Positions 17,730-27,152 are shown, counted from the first letter of the stretch. The stretch: 40,571 bases of DNA from Phycicoccus sp. (GCA_017993715.1 JAGOME010000042.1:1-40571); one strand, 5' to 3'. Notes: a model not told the origin generated them from the letters alone. Made by a program: numbers and translations.

Positions 17730-18497
17730 GTGCGGGCCGTCGACCTCAATGCTGACCTCGGCGAGGGGTTCGGTCGCTGGTCGCTGACCGACGACACGGG
17801 CTTGCTCAGCGTCGTCACCAGTGCCAACGTCGCCTGTGGCTACCACGCCGGGGACGCCTCAACCATGCGGGCGGTCTGCCGGGCCGCCGCCGCCGCGGGC
17901 GTACGGATCGGGGCCCAGGTCGCCTACCCCGACCTGCAGGGCTTCGGGCGACGCGTCATGGACATCGCGCCCGACGAGCTCGCCGATCAGGTGCTCCACC
18001 AGCTCGCCGGCCTCGACGGCATCGCCCGCGCCGAGGGCACTCGCGTCGCCTACCTCAAGCCCCACGGCGCGCTCTACAACCGGATCGTCACCGACGCCGA
18101 GCAGGGAGCGGCCGTGGTCGCCGGGACCACGGCATTCGACCCGTCGTTGCCGGTGCTCGGACTCCCGAATGCCGTGTGGCTGACCCTCGCTGCCACCGCC
18201 GGGCACCCGGTGTGGCACGAGGCCTTCGCCGACCGGGCCTACGAGTCCGATGGCACGCTGGTCCCGCGCAGTGCCCCGAATGCCGTGCTCCACGATCCTG
18301 CAGTCATCGCCGACCGGGCCGTGCGGATGGTCCGGGACGGTGAGGTGGTGGCCCGCGACGGCACTGTCGTGACGTTGCGCGCCGACTCGATCTGCGTCCA
18401 TGGCGACACCCCGGATGCGGTGGCCGTGGCTGAGGCCGTCCGCGCCGCCCTCGTCGAGGCCGGCATCACGATCGCCCCCGTCAGGAGTCCCGCATGA
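17730..18497 (+). CDS. pxpA: 5-oxoprolinase subunit A (LamB/YcsF family)
   Basis: This encodes 255 residues from GTG at 17730. VDLNADLGEGFG, ANVACGYHAGD and KPHGALYN are the hallmark motifs of the LamB/YcsF family. PxpABC hydrolyses 5-oxoproline (pyroglutamate) to glutamate with ATP, detoxifying a spontaneous glutamine product. It lies 14 bp behind gyrB and overlaps the SDR gene by ATGA, so this housekeeping operon may be read from the gyrB promoter. Confidence 0.93.
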   Translation: MRAVDLNADLGEGFGRWSLTDDTGLLSVVTSANVACGYHAGDASTMRAVCRAAAAAGVRIGAQVAYPDLQGFGRRVMDIAPDELADQVLHQLAGLDGIARAEGTRVAYLKPHGALYNRIVTDAEQGAAVVAGTTAFDPSLPVLGLPNAVWLTLAATAGHPVWHEAFADRAYESDGTLVPRSAPNAVLHDPAVIADRAVRMVRDGEVVARDGTVVTLRADSICVHGDTPDAVAVAEAVRAALVEAGITIAPVRSPA

Positions 18498-19252
18498 GCG
18501 GCCGTCGCACCGCCGTCGTCACCGGAGCTAGCTCAGGGATCGGTGCGGCGACCGCGCGAGGGCTGGCCGCCGCGGGCTACCGCGTGATCATCGCGGCCCG
18601 GCGCGCCGACCGGCTCCACGCATTGGCTGCCGAGATCGACGGGGTCGCTGTCGAGTGCGATGTCACCAGTGACGCCGACGTGGCCCGGCTCGCCGACGCC
18701 GCCGGCCCGGTCGTGCACTGCCTGATCAACAACGCCGGCGGCGCCCACGGGGTCGAGCCGGTCGCCAGCGCTGACCTGGCCAAGTGGCAGACCATGTTCG
18801 ACGTCAATGTCGCCGGGACGGTGCGCGTGACCATGGCGCTGCTGCCCGCCCTCCGGGTCGCCGACGACGAAGGCATCATCGTCAACGTCGGCTCCATCGC
18901 CGGCCACCTGGTCTACGAGGGGGGCGCCGGGTACGTCGCGGCCAAGCACGCCGTTGCGGTAATCACGCAGACATTGCGGCTCGAGCTGCTCGGCGAGCCG
19001 GTCCGGATCACCGAGATCGCTCCGGGCCTCGTGCAGACCGAGGGCTTCGCCCTCACCCGGTTCGGCGGGGACCAGGCCAAGGCCGACGCCGTCTATGCGG
19101 GCGTCCCCAACCCGCTCGTCGCGCAGGATGTTGCCGACGCCATCGTGTGGATGGCCACGCGCCCGGCCCACGTCAACATCGACCTGCTCGTCATCAAGCC
19201 GCGCTCTCAGGCCGCGCCGCACAAGCTCCTGCGGCAGCCGCCGGCGACATGA
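18494..19252 (+). CDS. Short-chain dehydrogenase/reductase (SDR)
   Basis: This encodes 252 residues; ATG at 18494 overlaps the pxpA stop and has AGGAG upstream. Classical SDR features are present: TGASSGIGAATARG (cofactor glycine motif), NNAGG, a Ser in NVGSIAGH, catalytic YVAAKHA and the late IAPGLVQTE. The substrate is not evident; the pattern is closest to YdfG-like NADP+ hydroxy-acid/serine dehydrogenases. It splits the oxoprolinase genes, which suggests an accessory oxidoreductase captured by the operon. It is intact, unlike the two SDR remnants at 7.7 and 12.0 kb, and it is not their obvious source. Confidence 0.88.
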   Translation: MSGRRTAVVTGASSGIGAATARGLAAAGYRVIIAARRADRLHALAAEIDGVAVECDVTSDADVARLADAAGPVVHCLINNAGGAHGVEPVASADLAKWQTMFDVNVAGTVRVTMALLPALRVADDEGIIVNVGSIAGHLVYEGGAGYVAAKHAVAVITQTLRLELLGEPVRITEIAPGLVQTEGFALTRFGGDQAKADAVYAGVPNPLVAQDVADAIVWMATRPAHVNIDLLVIKPRSQAAPHKLLRQPPAT

Positions 19253-19312
19253 TCGCGGATGGCGGACGCGCCTGGCGGGCCACCACGTTCGGGCAGCGCG
19301 CAATGACGCGGC

Positions 19313-19927
19313 ATGGCTGAGCTCCTCCCCTACGGCGACGTGGCCGTCCTCGTCGCGTCGCCCGCCGAGGCGACGCCGGCACAGGTGGCGGAGGGGGTGC
19401 GGGCGCTGGGCCTTGTGGGGGTCGTCGATGTCGTGCCCGCCGCCGCCACCGTGCTCGTCACCTTCGCGGACGCGGGTTCACGGGCTGCGGCCCAGTCGCT
19501 GCTGGCGCGGGTCGTCCCGGCGCCGGCGGCGGCATTCACCGACGAGGTCGTCATCGTGCCGACGCGCTACGACGGCGCCGACCTCGCGGAGGTCGCCCGG
19601 CTGACCGGCCTCACTCCGGCGGACGTGGTCCGTCGGCATACAGAAGCGACGTGGCGGGTGGCCTTCGTGGGGTTCGCGCCCGGCTTCGCCTACGTGGGCG
19701 GCGACGACCCCGCCCTCACCGTGCCGCGCCGCAGCAGTCCTCGCGCGTCGGTCCCAGCGGGCTCGGTGGCGCTCGCGGACGGCTTCTCCGGGATCTACCC
19801 GCGGGCGTCGCCGGGCGGTTGGCAGCTGATCGGGACGACGGACCTGCCGGTCTGGGACCTGACCCGGCGACCCCCGGCCCTCTTGCGCGCCGGCGTGCGC
19901 GTGCAGTTTGTCGAGGTGACGTCATGA
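19313..19927 (+). CDS. pxpB: 5-oxoprolinase subunit B (KipI family)
   Basis: This encodes 204 residues from ATG at 19313, 60 bp after the SDR. VAFVGFAPGFAYVGG, VPRRSSPRASVPAGSVA and GIYPRASPGGWQLIG are the conserved core of PxpB/KipI (cyclophilin-like fold). With PxpC it forms the subunit pair that works with PxpA in ATP-dependent 5-oxoproline cleavage. The N-terminal ~75 residues are Ala/Val-rich and weakly conserved. It overlaps pxpC by ATGA. In Bacillus, KipI homologues inhibit a sporulation kinase; here the pxpA-B-C set favours oxoprolinase. Confidence 0.9.
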   Translation: MAELLPYGDVAVLVASPAEATPAQVAEGVRALGLVGVVDVVPAAATVLVTFADAGSRAAAQSLLARVVPAPAAAFTDEVVIVPTRYDGADLAEVARLTGLTPADVVRRHTEATWRVAFVGFAPGFAYVGGDDPALTVPRRSSPRASVPAGSVALADGFSGIYPRASPGGWQLIGTTDLPVWDLTRRPPALLRAGVRVQFVEVTS

Positions 19928-20946
19928 GTTCTGGCGCTGACGCGGCCGCGCCGACAGGTCGCCCGCCTGCTGCCGCGAGCGCGGCCCTTCCCCCGGCCCC
20001 GACGGTGCTCCCGGCCCTGACGGTGCTCCAGCCCGGACCCCTGACGACGATGCAGGACCTCGGTCGCCCCGGGCTCGCTGACCAGGGGGTGCCGCGCTCG
20101 GGCGCCGCCGACCGCCCCGCCCTCGCCCTGGCCAACCGCCTCGTCGGCTCCGCCGAGGCTGCACCGGCCCTGGAGGTGACGTTCGGGGGGCTGGTCGCCC
20201 GGGCCGAGCGTCGGCTGTGGCTCGCGACGGCGGGTGCTCCGGCACCAGTGTTCGTCGACGGGGTCGAGGTCGGGGCGCAGAGCAGTTTCGTCCTGCCGGC
20301 CGGGGCGGTGATCCGGATCGGTCGACCGCCGCGCGGCCTGCGGACGTACCTGGCGGTGCATGGTGGCTTCGCCGTCGATCGGATCCTCGGCTCGGCAAGT
20401 GAAGACACCCTCTCGGGGTTCGTGCCCCAACCGGTGCACGAGGGGACGGTCCTGCGGACGACGGCGGGTGCGGCGGGGACGGCGGGCGCGAGTGGGACGG
20501 CGGGTGCGGCGGGGACGGCGGGCGCGAGTGGGACGGCGGCATTCGGGGACTTCCCGGGAATCGACCACGTGCCGACCCGGGCTTGGCCGACGGAGCCGAC
20601 CCTCGCGCTCACGCCGGGCCCCCGGGCCGACTGGGTGACTCCTGCCACGTACGCCGCTCTGGCCGATACTGCCTATACCGTCGGCGCCGACAGCAACCGG
20701 ATCGGAGTGCGGCTCCACGGCCCCGCGCTGATGCGGGCCCGGACCGGTGAGCTCCCCCCGGAAGCCCTGGTGCCCGGGGCCGTGCAGCTCCCGCCGTCCG
20801 GTCAGCCGATCATCTTCCTCGCGGACGTCCCCACGACCGGCGGCTATCCCGTGATCGCCATGGTTCGCGCCGCGAGCCTGCCCGTTGTGGCCCAGCTCGT
20901 CCCCGGCGAACGCGTGCGGCTCACGCTGTCATCGGGCGGGAGTTGA
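19924..20946 (+). CDS. pxpC: 5-oxoprolinase subunit C (biotin-dependent carboxyltransferase family, KipA-like)
   Basis: This encodes 340 residues from ATG at 19924. GPLTTMQDLGRPGLADQGVP, PRSGAADRPALALANRLVG, YLAVHGGF and QPIIFLADVPTTGGYPVIA are characteristic of PxpC/KipA. A low-complexity Ala/Gly/Thr/Ser insert (about residues 180-206) is encoded by a 36-bp tandem repeat and probably loops out of the fold. It is the last gene of the oxoprolinase operon, 121 bp before gyrA. Confidence 0.9.
   Translation: MSSGADAAAPTGRPPAAASAALPPAPTVLPALTVLQPGPLTTMQDLGRPGLADQGVPRSGAADRPALALANRLVGSAEAAPALEVTFGGLVARAERRLWLATAGAPAPVFVDGVEVGAQSSFVLPAGAVIRIGRPPRGLRTYLAVHGGFAVDRILGSASEDTLSGFVPQPVHEGTVLRTTAGAAGTAGASGTAGAAGTAGASGTAAFGDFPGIDHVPTRAWPTEPTLALTPGPRADWVTPATYAALADTAYTVGADSNRIGVRLHGPALMRARTGELPPEALVPGAVQLPPSGQPIIFLADVPTTGGYPVIAMVRAASLPVVAQLVPGERVRLTLSSGGS
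20461..20539. repeat. 36-bp tandem repeat inside pxpC
   Basis: A 36-bp G-rich unit occurs 2.2 times in a row (copies from 20461 and 20497), with no mismatch seen between the copies. It encodes AGAAGTAGASGT twice, in frame. Such a repeat should vary in copy number between strains without breaking the reading frame. Confidence 0.85.
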
Positions 20947-21020
20947 GCACGCCGGCCGGTACACTGAGGGGTAGTTCGGGGGCCTGTCCGAGGGCCCTCC
21001 TCCCGGCCCCGCGCCTAGCC

Positions 21021-21045
21021 CGCCCGCCGCTCACGCTGGCGGGCG
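21021..21045. promoter_or_regulatory. Stem-loop in the gyrA leader
   Basis: CGCCCGCC (21021-21028) pairs perfectly with GGCGGGCG (21038-21045) around a 9-nt loop. It ends 22 nt before the gyrA start, whose ribosome-binding site is GAAGGA. It may be the terminator of the pxp operon or a structure in the gyrA 5' leader. TACACT at 20960-20965 is a possible gyrA -10 element. Confidence 0.4.
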
Positions 21046-21067
21046 TTCCGTGTGACGAAGGACTTTC

Positions 21068-23725
21068 ATGAGCGAGCAGCCGCCCGTCGAGGTGGACCGC
21101 ACCGAACCCATCGATCTCAACACCGAGATGCAGCGGTCGTACATCGAGTACGCGATGTCGGTGATCGTGTCCCGGGCCCTGCCGGATGTGCGCGACGGCC
21201 TCAAGCCGGTCCACCGCCGGGTGCTCTACGCGATGTTCGACGGGGGCTACCGGCCCGACCGCGGCTTCAACAAGTGCAGCCGTGTCGTCGGTGACGTCAT
21301 GGGTCAGTACCACCCCCACGGTGACTCGGCGATTTATGACGCGTTGGTCCGGCTCGTCCAGGACTGGTCCATGCGCTACCCGCTGGTCCAGGGTCAGGGC
21401 AACTTCGGCTCCCCCGGAGACGACCCGGCCGCCGCACCGCGATACACCGAATGCCGCATGGCGCCGCTGGCCATGGAGATGGTCCGCGACATCGACCAGA
21501 ACACGGTCGACTTCAAGCCCAACTACGACGGCAAGACCAAGGAGCCCGAGGTTCTGCCCTCGCGCTTCCCCAACCTGCTCGTCAACGGCAGCTCCGGCAT
21601 CGCCGTCGGCATGGCCACCCAGATCCCGCCGCACAACCTGCGCGAGGTTGCCGACGCCGCGCAGTGGGTGCTGGCCAACCCCGGCGCCCCCCGCGACGAG
21701 GTGCTCGAGGCCGTCATGGCCCGGATCAAGGGTCCGGACTTCCCGACCGCCGCCCTGATCATGGGTCATCGGGGGATCGAGGACGCCTACCGCACGGGCC
21801 GGGGCTCGATCATCATGCGGGCCGTGGTCGAGGTCGAGGAGATCCAGGGCCGCCAGTGCCTGGTGGTCACCGAGCTGCCCTACCAGGTCAACCCTGACAG
21901 CTTGGCCGCCAAGATCGGCGAGCTCGTCCGTGATGGCCGGGTGCAGGGCATCGCCGACATTCGGGATGAGACCTCCGGCCGCACCGGCCAGCGGCTCGTC
22001 ATTGTCCTCAAGCGCGATGCCGTCGCCAAGGTCGTCCTGAACAACCTCTACAAGCACACGCAGTTGCAGACGACCTTCGGCGCCAACATGCTGGCTCTGG
22101 TCGACGCCGTGCCGCGCACGCTGCCGATCGACGCGTTCGTCAAGCACTGGGTCGAGTTCCAGATCGACGTCATCCAGCGGCGCACGGCCTATCGGCTGGA
22201 CAAGGCCGAGGCCGAGATTCACATCTTGCGCGGCCTGCTCAAGGCGTTGGACCACCTCGACGAGGTCATCGCGCTCATTCGCGCCAGCCGCAGTGTCGAG
22301 GAGGCCCGCGAGGGCCTCATCGCGCTGCTCGACATCGACGACCTCCAGGCGCGCGCCATCCTCGACATGCAGCTGCGGCGCCTGGCGGCCCTGGAGCGGC
22401 AAAAGATCATCGACCTGCACGACGAGCTGCAGCGCTCGATCGATGACTACAAGGACATCCTGGCCAAGCCCGAGCGGCAGCGCTCGATCGTCTCCGAGGA
22501 GCTCGACGAGATCGTCTCGCGCTACGGCGACGACCGGCGCACCCAGATCGTCCCCTTCGACGGCGAGGTCTCCATGGAGGACCTTATCCCCCAGGAGGAC
22601 GTCGTCGTGACGATCACCCGCGGCGGCTATGCCAAGCGCACCCGGGTCGATGCCTACCGGACCCAGAAGCCCGGCGGCAAGGGTGTGCGCGGCGCGCAGC
22701 TGCGCGGCGAGGACATGGTCGAGCACTTCTTTGCCACGACCTCCCACCACTGGCTGTTGTTCTTCACCAACCTCGGGCGCGTCTATCGGGCCAAGGCCTA
22801 TGAGCTGCCCGACGCGGGTCGTGATGCCAAGGGCATGCATGTGGCCAACCTCCTGGCCTTCCAGCCGGGCGAGCAGATCGCCCAGGTGCTCGCGATCTCG
22901 ACGTATGCCGACGGGGCGTACCTGGTCCTGGCGACCCGCGAGGGCCTGGTCAAGAAGACGCGCCTGACTGACTACGACAGCCCTCGCACCGGCGGGCTCA
23001 TCGCGATCAACCTGCGCGACGACGACGAGCTCGTCGGGGTCAACCTCGTCGAGGCCACTGACGACCTGCTCCTGGTCTCCCGCAAGGGCATGTCGGTGCG
23101 GTTCCACGCCGACGACACCCAGCTGCGGCCGATGGGCCGCTCCACCTCGGGTGTCACCGGGATGAAGTTCCGTGGCGGCGACACGTTGCTGGCCATGGAC
23201 GTGATCCGGGCCGGGTCTAACCCTGACGTGTTCGTCGTCTTCGAGAACGGCATGGCCAAGCGGTCGCCGTCCTCGGAGTGGAACGCCAAGGGTCGCGCGA
23301 CGCTCGGCGTGGCGGTCGCCAAAATGACCGACCGCAACGGCGACCTCGTCGGCGCGCTCACGGTGACCGGAGACGACGAGCTGCTCGTGGTCTTCGAAAA
23401 GGGCAACCTCGTGCGGGCCTCGACCGCGACGATCGCCCCCAAGGGCCGCAACACCCAGGGGATCATCCTGGTCAAGCCGGGCGCGGGTGACCGGGTCGTG
23501 GCCGTGGCGCGTAACCCCGAGAAGGACGAAGAGGCGGTTGTCGAGGCCGTGCCTGAGGCCTCGCCTCAGGCCCCGCCTGAGGGCGCCGCTGAGGCCGGCG
23601 AATCGGCTGCTCGTGGCACGGACGCTGCCCCGGCACAGCCAGATGGCGTAGCGTCGGATCCTGAATCGGGCGCGACGCCCGACGCCGATACTGACGAAGT
23701 GGACGAGCCAGGAGGCGATCAGTGA
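21068..23725 (+). CDS. gyrA: DNA gyrase subunit A
   Basis: This encodes 885 residues from ATG at 21068. It is the DNA breakage-reunion subunit. Catalytic Tyr126 lies in [11 protein letters not shown]. The quinolone-determining stretch [14 protein letters not shown] keeps Ser87 and Asp91, the residues usually changed in resistant strains. The C-terminal beta-pinwheel begins with a GyrA-box-like [12 protein letters not shown]. The last ~75 residues (after [11 protein letters not shown]) are an acidic Ala/Pro/Glu/Asp-rich tail, probably disordered. It overlaps the DUF3566 gene by GTGA, the usual actinobacterial arrangement. It is separated from gyrB by four genes and 3.35 kb. Confidence 0.97.
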   Translation: MSEQPPVEVDRTEPIDLNTEMQRSYIEYAMSVIVSRALPDVRDGLKPVHRRVLYAMFDGGYRPDRGFNKCSRVVGDVMGQYHPHGDSAIYDALVRLVQDWSMRYPLVQGQGNFGSPGDDPAAAPRYTECRMAPLAMEMVRDIDQNTVDFKPNYDGKTKEPEVLPSRFPNLLVNGSSGIAVGMATQIPPHNLREVADAAQWVLANPGAPRDEVLEAVMARIKGPDFPTAALIMGHRGIEDAYRTGRGSIIMRAVVEVEEIQGRQCLVVTELPYQVNPDSLAAKIGELVRDGRVQGIADIRDETSGRTGQRLVIVLKRDAVAKVVLNNLYKHTQLQTTFGANMLALVDAVPRTLPIDAFVKHWVEFQIDVIQRRTAYRLDKAEAEIHILRGLLKALDHLDEVIALIRASRSVEEAREGLIALLDIDDLQARAILDMQLRRLAALERQKIIDLHDELQRSIDDYKDILAKPERQRSIVSEELDEIVSRYGDDRRTQIVPFDGEVSMEDLIPQEDVVVTITRGGYAKRTRVDAYRTQKPGGKGVRGAQLRGEDMVEHFFATTSHHWLLFFTNLGRVYRAKAYELPDAGRDAKGMHVANLLAFQPGEQIAQVLAISTYADGAYLVLATREGLVKKTRLTDYDSPRTGGLIAINLRDDDELVGVNLVEATDDLLLVSRKGMSVRFHADDTQLRPMGRSTSGVTGMKFRGGDTLLAMDVIRAGSNPDVFVVFENGMAKRSPSSEWNAKGRATLGVAVAKMTDRNGDLVGALTVTGDDELLVVFEKGNLVRASTATIAPKGRNTQGIILVKPGAGDRVVAVARNPEKDEEAVVEAVPEASPQAPPEGAAEAGESAARGTDAAPAQPDGVASDPESGATPDADTDEVDEPGGDQ

Positions 23726-24693
23726 GCACTTCGGACTCCACCGGGGGAAACGAGCCGAGCGCATCGCGGCCTGGGGCAACTCCGCAGTTCCCCAAGTACC
23801 CCGACGAGGCGCGCGCCGCCAAGCGTGAGTCCCGCTGGGGACGAGCCAGCACGGCCACCACCGGGTCCATCCCCGTGGTGCCCGGACCAGGCACGAGGCC
23901 AGCGGGCGCTGACTCCGGCGCGCCCACAGCACCGATCGCGGCGGTGGGTTCGCCAGCGTCGGCTGCGGCTGGCGTGGGTTCGGGCGCGGGCTCGAGCGCG
24001 CCGGTGATGCCGGCCTCGGGCGCGGTCAGGACCCCCGGGATCGTCACCGCGACGGCCCCGGCCACCGCGTCCGCTTCGGCTCCGACCGCTCCCAGCGTTC
24101 CCGTCTCCACGGGCGCGGGGTCGGGACCCGCAGGCGCGCCGACCGAAGCCCTCCCGCGGACCGAGGCGGGCGGCATACCGAGTTCGAATGGTCCAGGGAC
24201 ATCGGCGAATGCCGCCGCCGGTGCCGATTCTGCTGCTGCCGGCGCCCGGCCCGCCGCGGCGGGGACCGTCGTGCGCCGGCCGGCCACTGAGCGTCCGGCG
24301 AGCCGCCCGGCGGCAACCCGGCCTGGCGGTGGCCGGCGAGTCCGCCTGACGCTGTCACGGGTCGACCCGTGGTCGGCGCTGAAGATGTCGTTCCTGCTCT
24401 CGGTGGCCATCGGCATCGCCATGGTCGTGGCCGTCGCGACGCTGTGGATGATCCTCAACAGCATGGGCGTGTTCACCGAGGTCAATGCGCTCGCCGGCCG
24501 GATCATCCAGGACGGTGGCCAGCAGTTCGACATCCTCGACTACGTGGGCTTCACCCGGGTGGTGTCGCTGGCGATCGTCATCGCGGTCATCGATGTGTTC
24601 CTATGGACGGCTGTGGCCACGCTCGGCTCGTTCATCTACAACGTGTCCAGCTCCCTGGTTGGCGGGCTGCAGCTCACTCTGACCGACGACTGA
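23722..24693 (+). CDS. DUF3566 membrane protein
   Basis: This encodes 323 residues; GTG at 23722 overlaps the gyrA stop and AGGAGGCG precedes it. Residues 1-205 are a long Ala/Pro/Gly/Ser/Thr-rich, probably disordered cytoplasmic region. A conserved [19 protein letters not shown] then leads into two membrane helices (about 222-245 and 281-308), as in DUF3566 proteins encoded downstream of gyrA in Actinobacteria. The function is unknown. Here the disordered region is most of the protein. Confidence 0.92.
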   Translation: MSTSDSTGGNEPSASRPGATPQFPKYPDEARAAKRESRWGRASTATTGSIPVVPGPGTRPAGADSGAPTAPIAAVGSPASAAAGVGSGAGSSAPVMPASGAVRTPGIVTATAPATASASAPTAPSVPVSTGAGSGPAGAPTEALPRTEAGGIPSSNGPGTSANAAAGADSAAAGARPAAAGTVVRRPATERPASRPAATRPGGGRRVRLTLSRVDPWSALKMSFLLSVAIGIAMVVAVATLWMILNSMGVFTEVNALAGRIIQDGGQQFDILDYVGFTRVVSLAIVIAVIDVFLWTAVATLGSFIYNVSSSLVGGLQLTLTDD

Positions 24694-24868
24694 GGCCCCG
24701 TGTGCGGGCCCGCGCGCCTGCATGGCGCAGGCTGCCGGCTGCGTGGCCACTCGTCGGGTCTCGCGATCCCCATGCCATCCCCCATCCCGCGGTGACGGGT
24801 CCCGACGGTGGCGAGCGGGCGGCATTCAGGGCGATCGGGGTGCGTCTGTGGACGGCTTCGGTCCCGTT

Positions 24869-24898
24869 TTGATCCGGGCCCGTGCGGTGGGGTAGCCT
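24869..24898 (+). promoter_or_regulatory. Probable promoter of tRNA-Ile
   Basis: TTGATC (24869-24874) and TAGCCT (24893-24898), 18 bp apart, resemble a sigma-70-type promoter about 47 bp before the tRNA. The rest of the 24694-24944 gap shows nothing certain. Confidence 0.45.
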
Positions 24899-24944
24899 CG
24901 GTCCTCGGTTCGCCCTCCGCGGGCGGCCGTGCCGGATCGGCGAC

Positions 24945-25021
24945 GGGCCTATAGCTCAGACGGTTAGAGCGCTTCCCTGATAAGGAAGAGGCCACAGGTT
25001 CAAGTCCTGTTAGGCCCACCA
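24945..25021 (+). tRNA. tRNA-Ile (anticodon GAT)
   Basis: Acceptor arms GGGCCTA and TAGGCCC pair fully. The D-arm (TAGCTCAGACGGTTAGAGC), anticodon loop CTGATAA with GAT, and T-arm GGTTCAAGTCC are all standard. CCA is encoded (25019-25021). Confidence 0.97.
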
Positions 25022-25055
25022 TCCGTCGATCCTTACCAACCGTGGGTGGTGTGTT

Positions 25056-25187
25056 GTGAAGAAGGTCCTCGTTCTCGTCCTGGTGGCTGCTGGCGCGGTG
25101 TTGGTGCGCAACAAGCTCAAGGAGCAGGAGGCCGAGAATCGGCTGTGGGCCGAGGCCACGGCCGGCGCGGAGCCCCTGGGCTCGTGA
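25056..25187 (+). CDS. DLW-39-type small membrane-anchored protein
   Basis: This encodes 43 residues from GTG at 25056: a Lys-Lys start, one hydrophobic helix (VLVLVLVAAGAVLV), a charged stretch and the conserved LWAEAT end. The family is a very short actinobacterial protein found beside the gyrA-linked tRNAs, named for its Asp-Leu-Trp motif. Here the motif reads Arg-Leu-Trp (ENRLWAEATA). The position between tRNA-Ile and tRNA-Ala supports the call. The function is unknown. Confidence 0.8.
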   Translation: MKKVLVLVLVAAGAVLVRNKLKEQEAENRLWAEATAGAEPLGS

Positions 25188-25263
25188 GGGCTGGGCCGTC
25201 TGTCGGCCACACCCACCGCAGTACCAGTTTGACCCGTCCCGTCCGGTTGGCGGGATCCCTTCG

Positions 25264-25336
25264 GGGGCCATGGCGCAATTGGTAGCGCACCTGCTTTGCA
25301 AGCAGGGGGTTAGGGGTTCGAGTCCCCTTGGCTCCA
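25264..25336 (+). tRNA. tRNA-Ala (anticodon TGC)
   Basis: Acceptor arms GGGGCCA and TGGCTCC pair (one G-U). The anticodon stem-loop CTGCTTTGCAAGCAG presents TGC, and the T-arm GGTTCGAGTCC is standard. The discriminator is A25336; CCA is not fully encoded (CCG follows). The lower-G+C island begins just downstream. Confidence 0.96.
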
Positions 25337-25344
25337 CCGCAGGT

Positions 25345-25379
25345 CAGAGGCCCTTTCCGCTCGTCGGTGAGGGCCTCTG
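25345..25379. terminator. Stem-loop after tRNA-Ala
   Basis: CAGAGGCCC (25345-25353) and GGGCCTCTG (25371-25379) form a perfect 9-bp stem around 17 nt, 8 bp after the tRNA. It is the probable transcription end of the tRNA unit. The ~300 bp that follow (25380-25676) contain no gene I can support. Confidence 0.6.
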
Positions 25380-25676
25380 TCGCGTCCGTAGTCCAGAAAT
25401 GGACTGCAGTGACCAAGTGCTCTTACATTGCCGTCGAGGCGGTCCGGCTGTGTGCCGGCGCGAGGCAGGCCGAACCAGAGATCTCGAGCCGAAGTGTTCG
25501 ATCTGCGGTAGTGGGTGCGCTTGGGTGGGCTCCGCTGCTTCGGGCATCGCACTGGAAGAGAACGCTGAACTGTGCAAGAATCGTGGCGTAGCCGGTTCCA
25601 TTGAGGTGAGAACCGGAAGTGAGCTCCAGGACTTCCTGCCGGACGACAGGGCCTGGGGCTCGCGTCATTTTCCAGA

Positions 25677-26267
25677 CTAGTTGATCTCGTGCAACGTGGT
25701 CGTTGAGGCGATCAGGTCGTAGTTGTCTTGGTTGCCACAGCGGAGCTCGACGATCGATCCACACACGGCGTCGGGCACCCACAGCATTGGCTCGAGCCTG
25801 CCACGGACATGGTTCATGTGGATGCGGCGCGGAAGCGTCTTGGCGCGACGCATGCTGTCAAGCATCGCTGCGTCGCGTCTGTCATCTGCCTTTCCGCGCG
25901 ACTCGAACACCGCCTCGTCGACGCCCATTTGAGTCAACTCCCAAAGGAGCCGTTCGAAGCACTTCCTGCGCGCGCGCTCGGGGTCGTGGGGCAGCACGAG
26001 CGGCGTGCTGCGAACAACCACGAAGTTGTGGGCCGGAACGGTGGCCACGGTTGTCGCGATCTTGCGCCGGCGCCGCGCATCCTCGTCCCGCCAGTGCAGC
26101 TTCTCCTGGCCGGGCAGCCGCATTGAGCGCATAGTGTTGCGCACATCGTCCTCGAGGATGGTCTCGACAACGACGGCAGCGAGGATGTACGTGCCCGGGT
26201 CTTGCGCGCGGTCGGATCCGGATTCGTCGACCCACGCCCGAAAGGCCGGTGGCTCAGGTGCAGTCAT
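25677..26267 (-). CDS. DUF3800-like protein
   Basis: This encodes 196 residues from ATG at 26267. The N-terminus AFRAWVDESGSD followed by TYILAAVVVE is the pattern of DUF3800, a family with a predicted RNase-H-like fold in which the Asp-Glu-Ser strand carries acidic residues. Later acids lie in QEKLHWRDEDARRR and a late YDLIASTTTLHE. It starts 3 bp after the stop of the winged-helix gene upstream (26271), so the two form one operon. DUF3800 genes often ride on mobile elements. G+C and codon use are lower than in the neighbours. A nuclease role is an inference only. Confidence 0.6.
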   Translation of the reverse strand: MTAPEPPAFRAWVDESGSDRAQDPGTYILAAVVVETILEDDVRNTMRSMRLPGQEKLHWRDEDARRRRKIATTVATVPAHNFVVVRSTPLVLPHDPERARRKCFERLLWELTQMGVDEAVFESRGKADDRRDAAMLDSMRRAKTLPRRIHMNHVRGRLEPMLWVPDAVCGSIVELRCGNQDNYDLIASTTTLHEIN

Positions 26268-26270
26268 GAG

Positions 26271-27152
26271 TCACGGCCTCTTCTTGGCCCGGCGCCGGCC
26301 GCGGGTTGCCTTCTTGCGCGTGAGAGCATGGGCGGCCTTGGCATCAGTGATGCTGTCGCGGTCGAAGGGGGGCTGGAGTCTGTAGATGTTGCGAGTCGAC
26401 AACCCCGTGGGAGAGAGCGGGTTGGCGAATTGCTCCTGGACCACATCCAGCAGCCCCGCATCTCGCAAATCCTTGAAACCCCGCTCAGCGGTGTCCGCAG
26501 ACCAGCCGTACCAAGCCGGCATGTGCTCGGTGGGCAGGGTGAACTCTGGCTTCTCCTTAAGTGCGACGAGAAGCATCGCGATCGCCGGAAGGGTCAAGTT
26601 CTGGTCCCAATCGCCGTTCCAGAACTCAGTGGTCAGCCGGAGGAACCTGTCTTCCGGAGATTTCCCCTGTGGTCGGGTGTAAGGGGTGTTGGTGCCGTCG
26701 CCCTTCAGCAGAGCGACGGTGACCGCTCGCTGGCGACCCGAGCGACGCCGCGTGACGAGTCCTCGGTCGACGAGGCGACCGAGGATCTTCGTGGCTGCCG
26801 ACGATGCGGAGCCCGCTTCGGCGGTTTCCACCGTGCCAAGGGCCCGCGCCCAGAGTCGAAGGTCGAGCGTGGAAGACCAGCCGTCGTCGCGGTCGCCGCT
26901 GCTGATGATGGTGTGCAACAAGAGGAAGGCGAGCAGACCACGCTTGTCACCGTTGCGAACGAACTGGGCAAGAGGGCCGGGCTTCGACCCGTTCTTGCCC
27001 GGAGTCTGGACGAACACGTTAGGGACTGGGGCGAAAGGGCGCCCCGCCCGCAGGATCAGGTATTCACGTGTGTCGCGAGCGGTGGCGGGGACTGTCCCGC
27101 TACCGCTACTTGATGCCGCTTCGGTCTTGCTCACATGCCAGTTATAGCTCAT
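26271..27152 (-). CDS. Winged-helix protein, partner of the DUF3800-like gene
   Basis: This encodes 293 residues from ATG at 27152. Residues about 75-165 look like a winged helix (GLLAFLLLHTIISSGD, ATKILGRLVDRGLVTRRRSGRQR). A second helix-turn-helix-like region lies at 215-255 (WSADTAERGFKDLRDAGLLDVV), and the tail is strongly basic (KKATRGRRRAKKRP). It could be a DNA-binding regulator or a replication-initiator-like protein of a mobile element. I do not recognise the family. No dispersed octamer lies in or near it, and codon use is less G+C-rich, as expected of acquired DNA. Nothing clear is seen in the gap 27153-27432. Confidence 0.55.
   Translation of the reverse strand: MSYNWHVSKTEAASSSGSGTVPATARDTREYLILRAGRPFAPVPNVFVQTPGKNGSKPGPLAQFVRNGDKRGLLAFLLLHTIISSGDRDDGWSSTLDLRLWARALGTVETAEAGSASSAATKILGRLVDRGLVTRRRSGRQRAVTVALLKGDGTNTPYTRPQGKSPEDRFLRLTTEFWNGDWDQNLTLPAIAMLLVALKEKPEFTLPTEHMPAWYGWSADTAERGFKDLRDAGLLDVVQEQFANPLSPTGLSTRNIYRLQPPFDRDSITDAKAAHALTRKKATRGRRRAKKRP

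Noticed and set aside
21306-21356. Quinolone-resistance change in GyrA
   Set aside because: The stretch keeps Ser87 and Asp91, so no classical resistance substitution is present.
20921-23932. Very long minus-strand open frame opposite gyrA (over 1000 codons)
   Set aside because: It mirrors gyrA, lacks any family-like sequence and is rich in Arg/Gly/Asp/Val as expected of an antisense frame in G+C-rich DNA.
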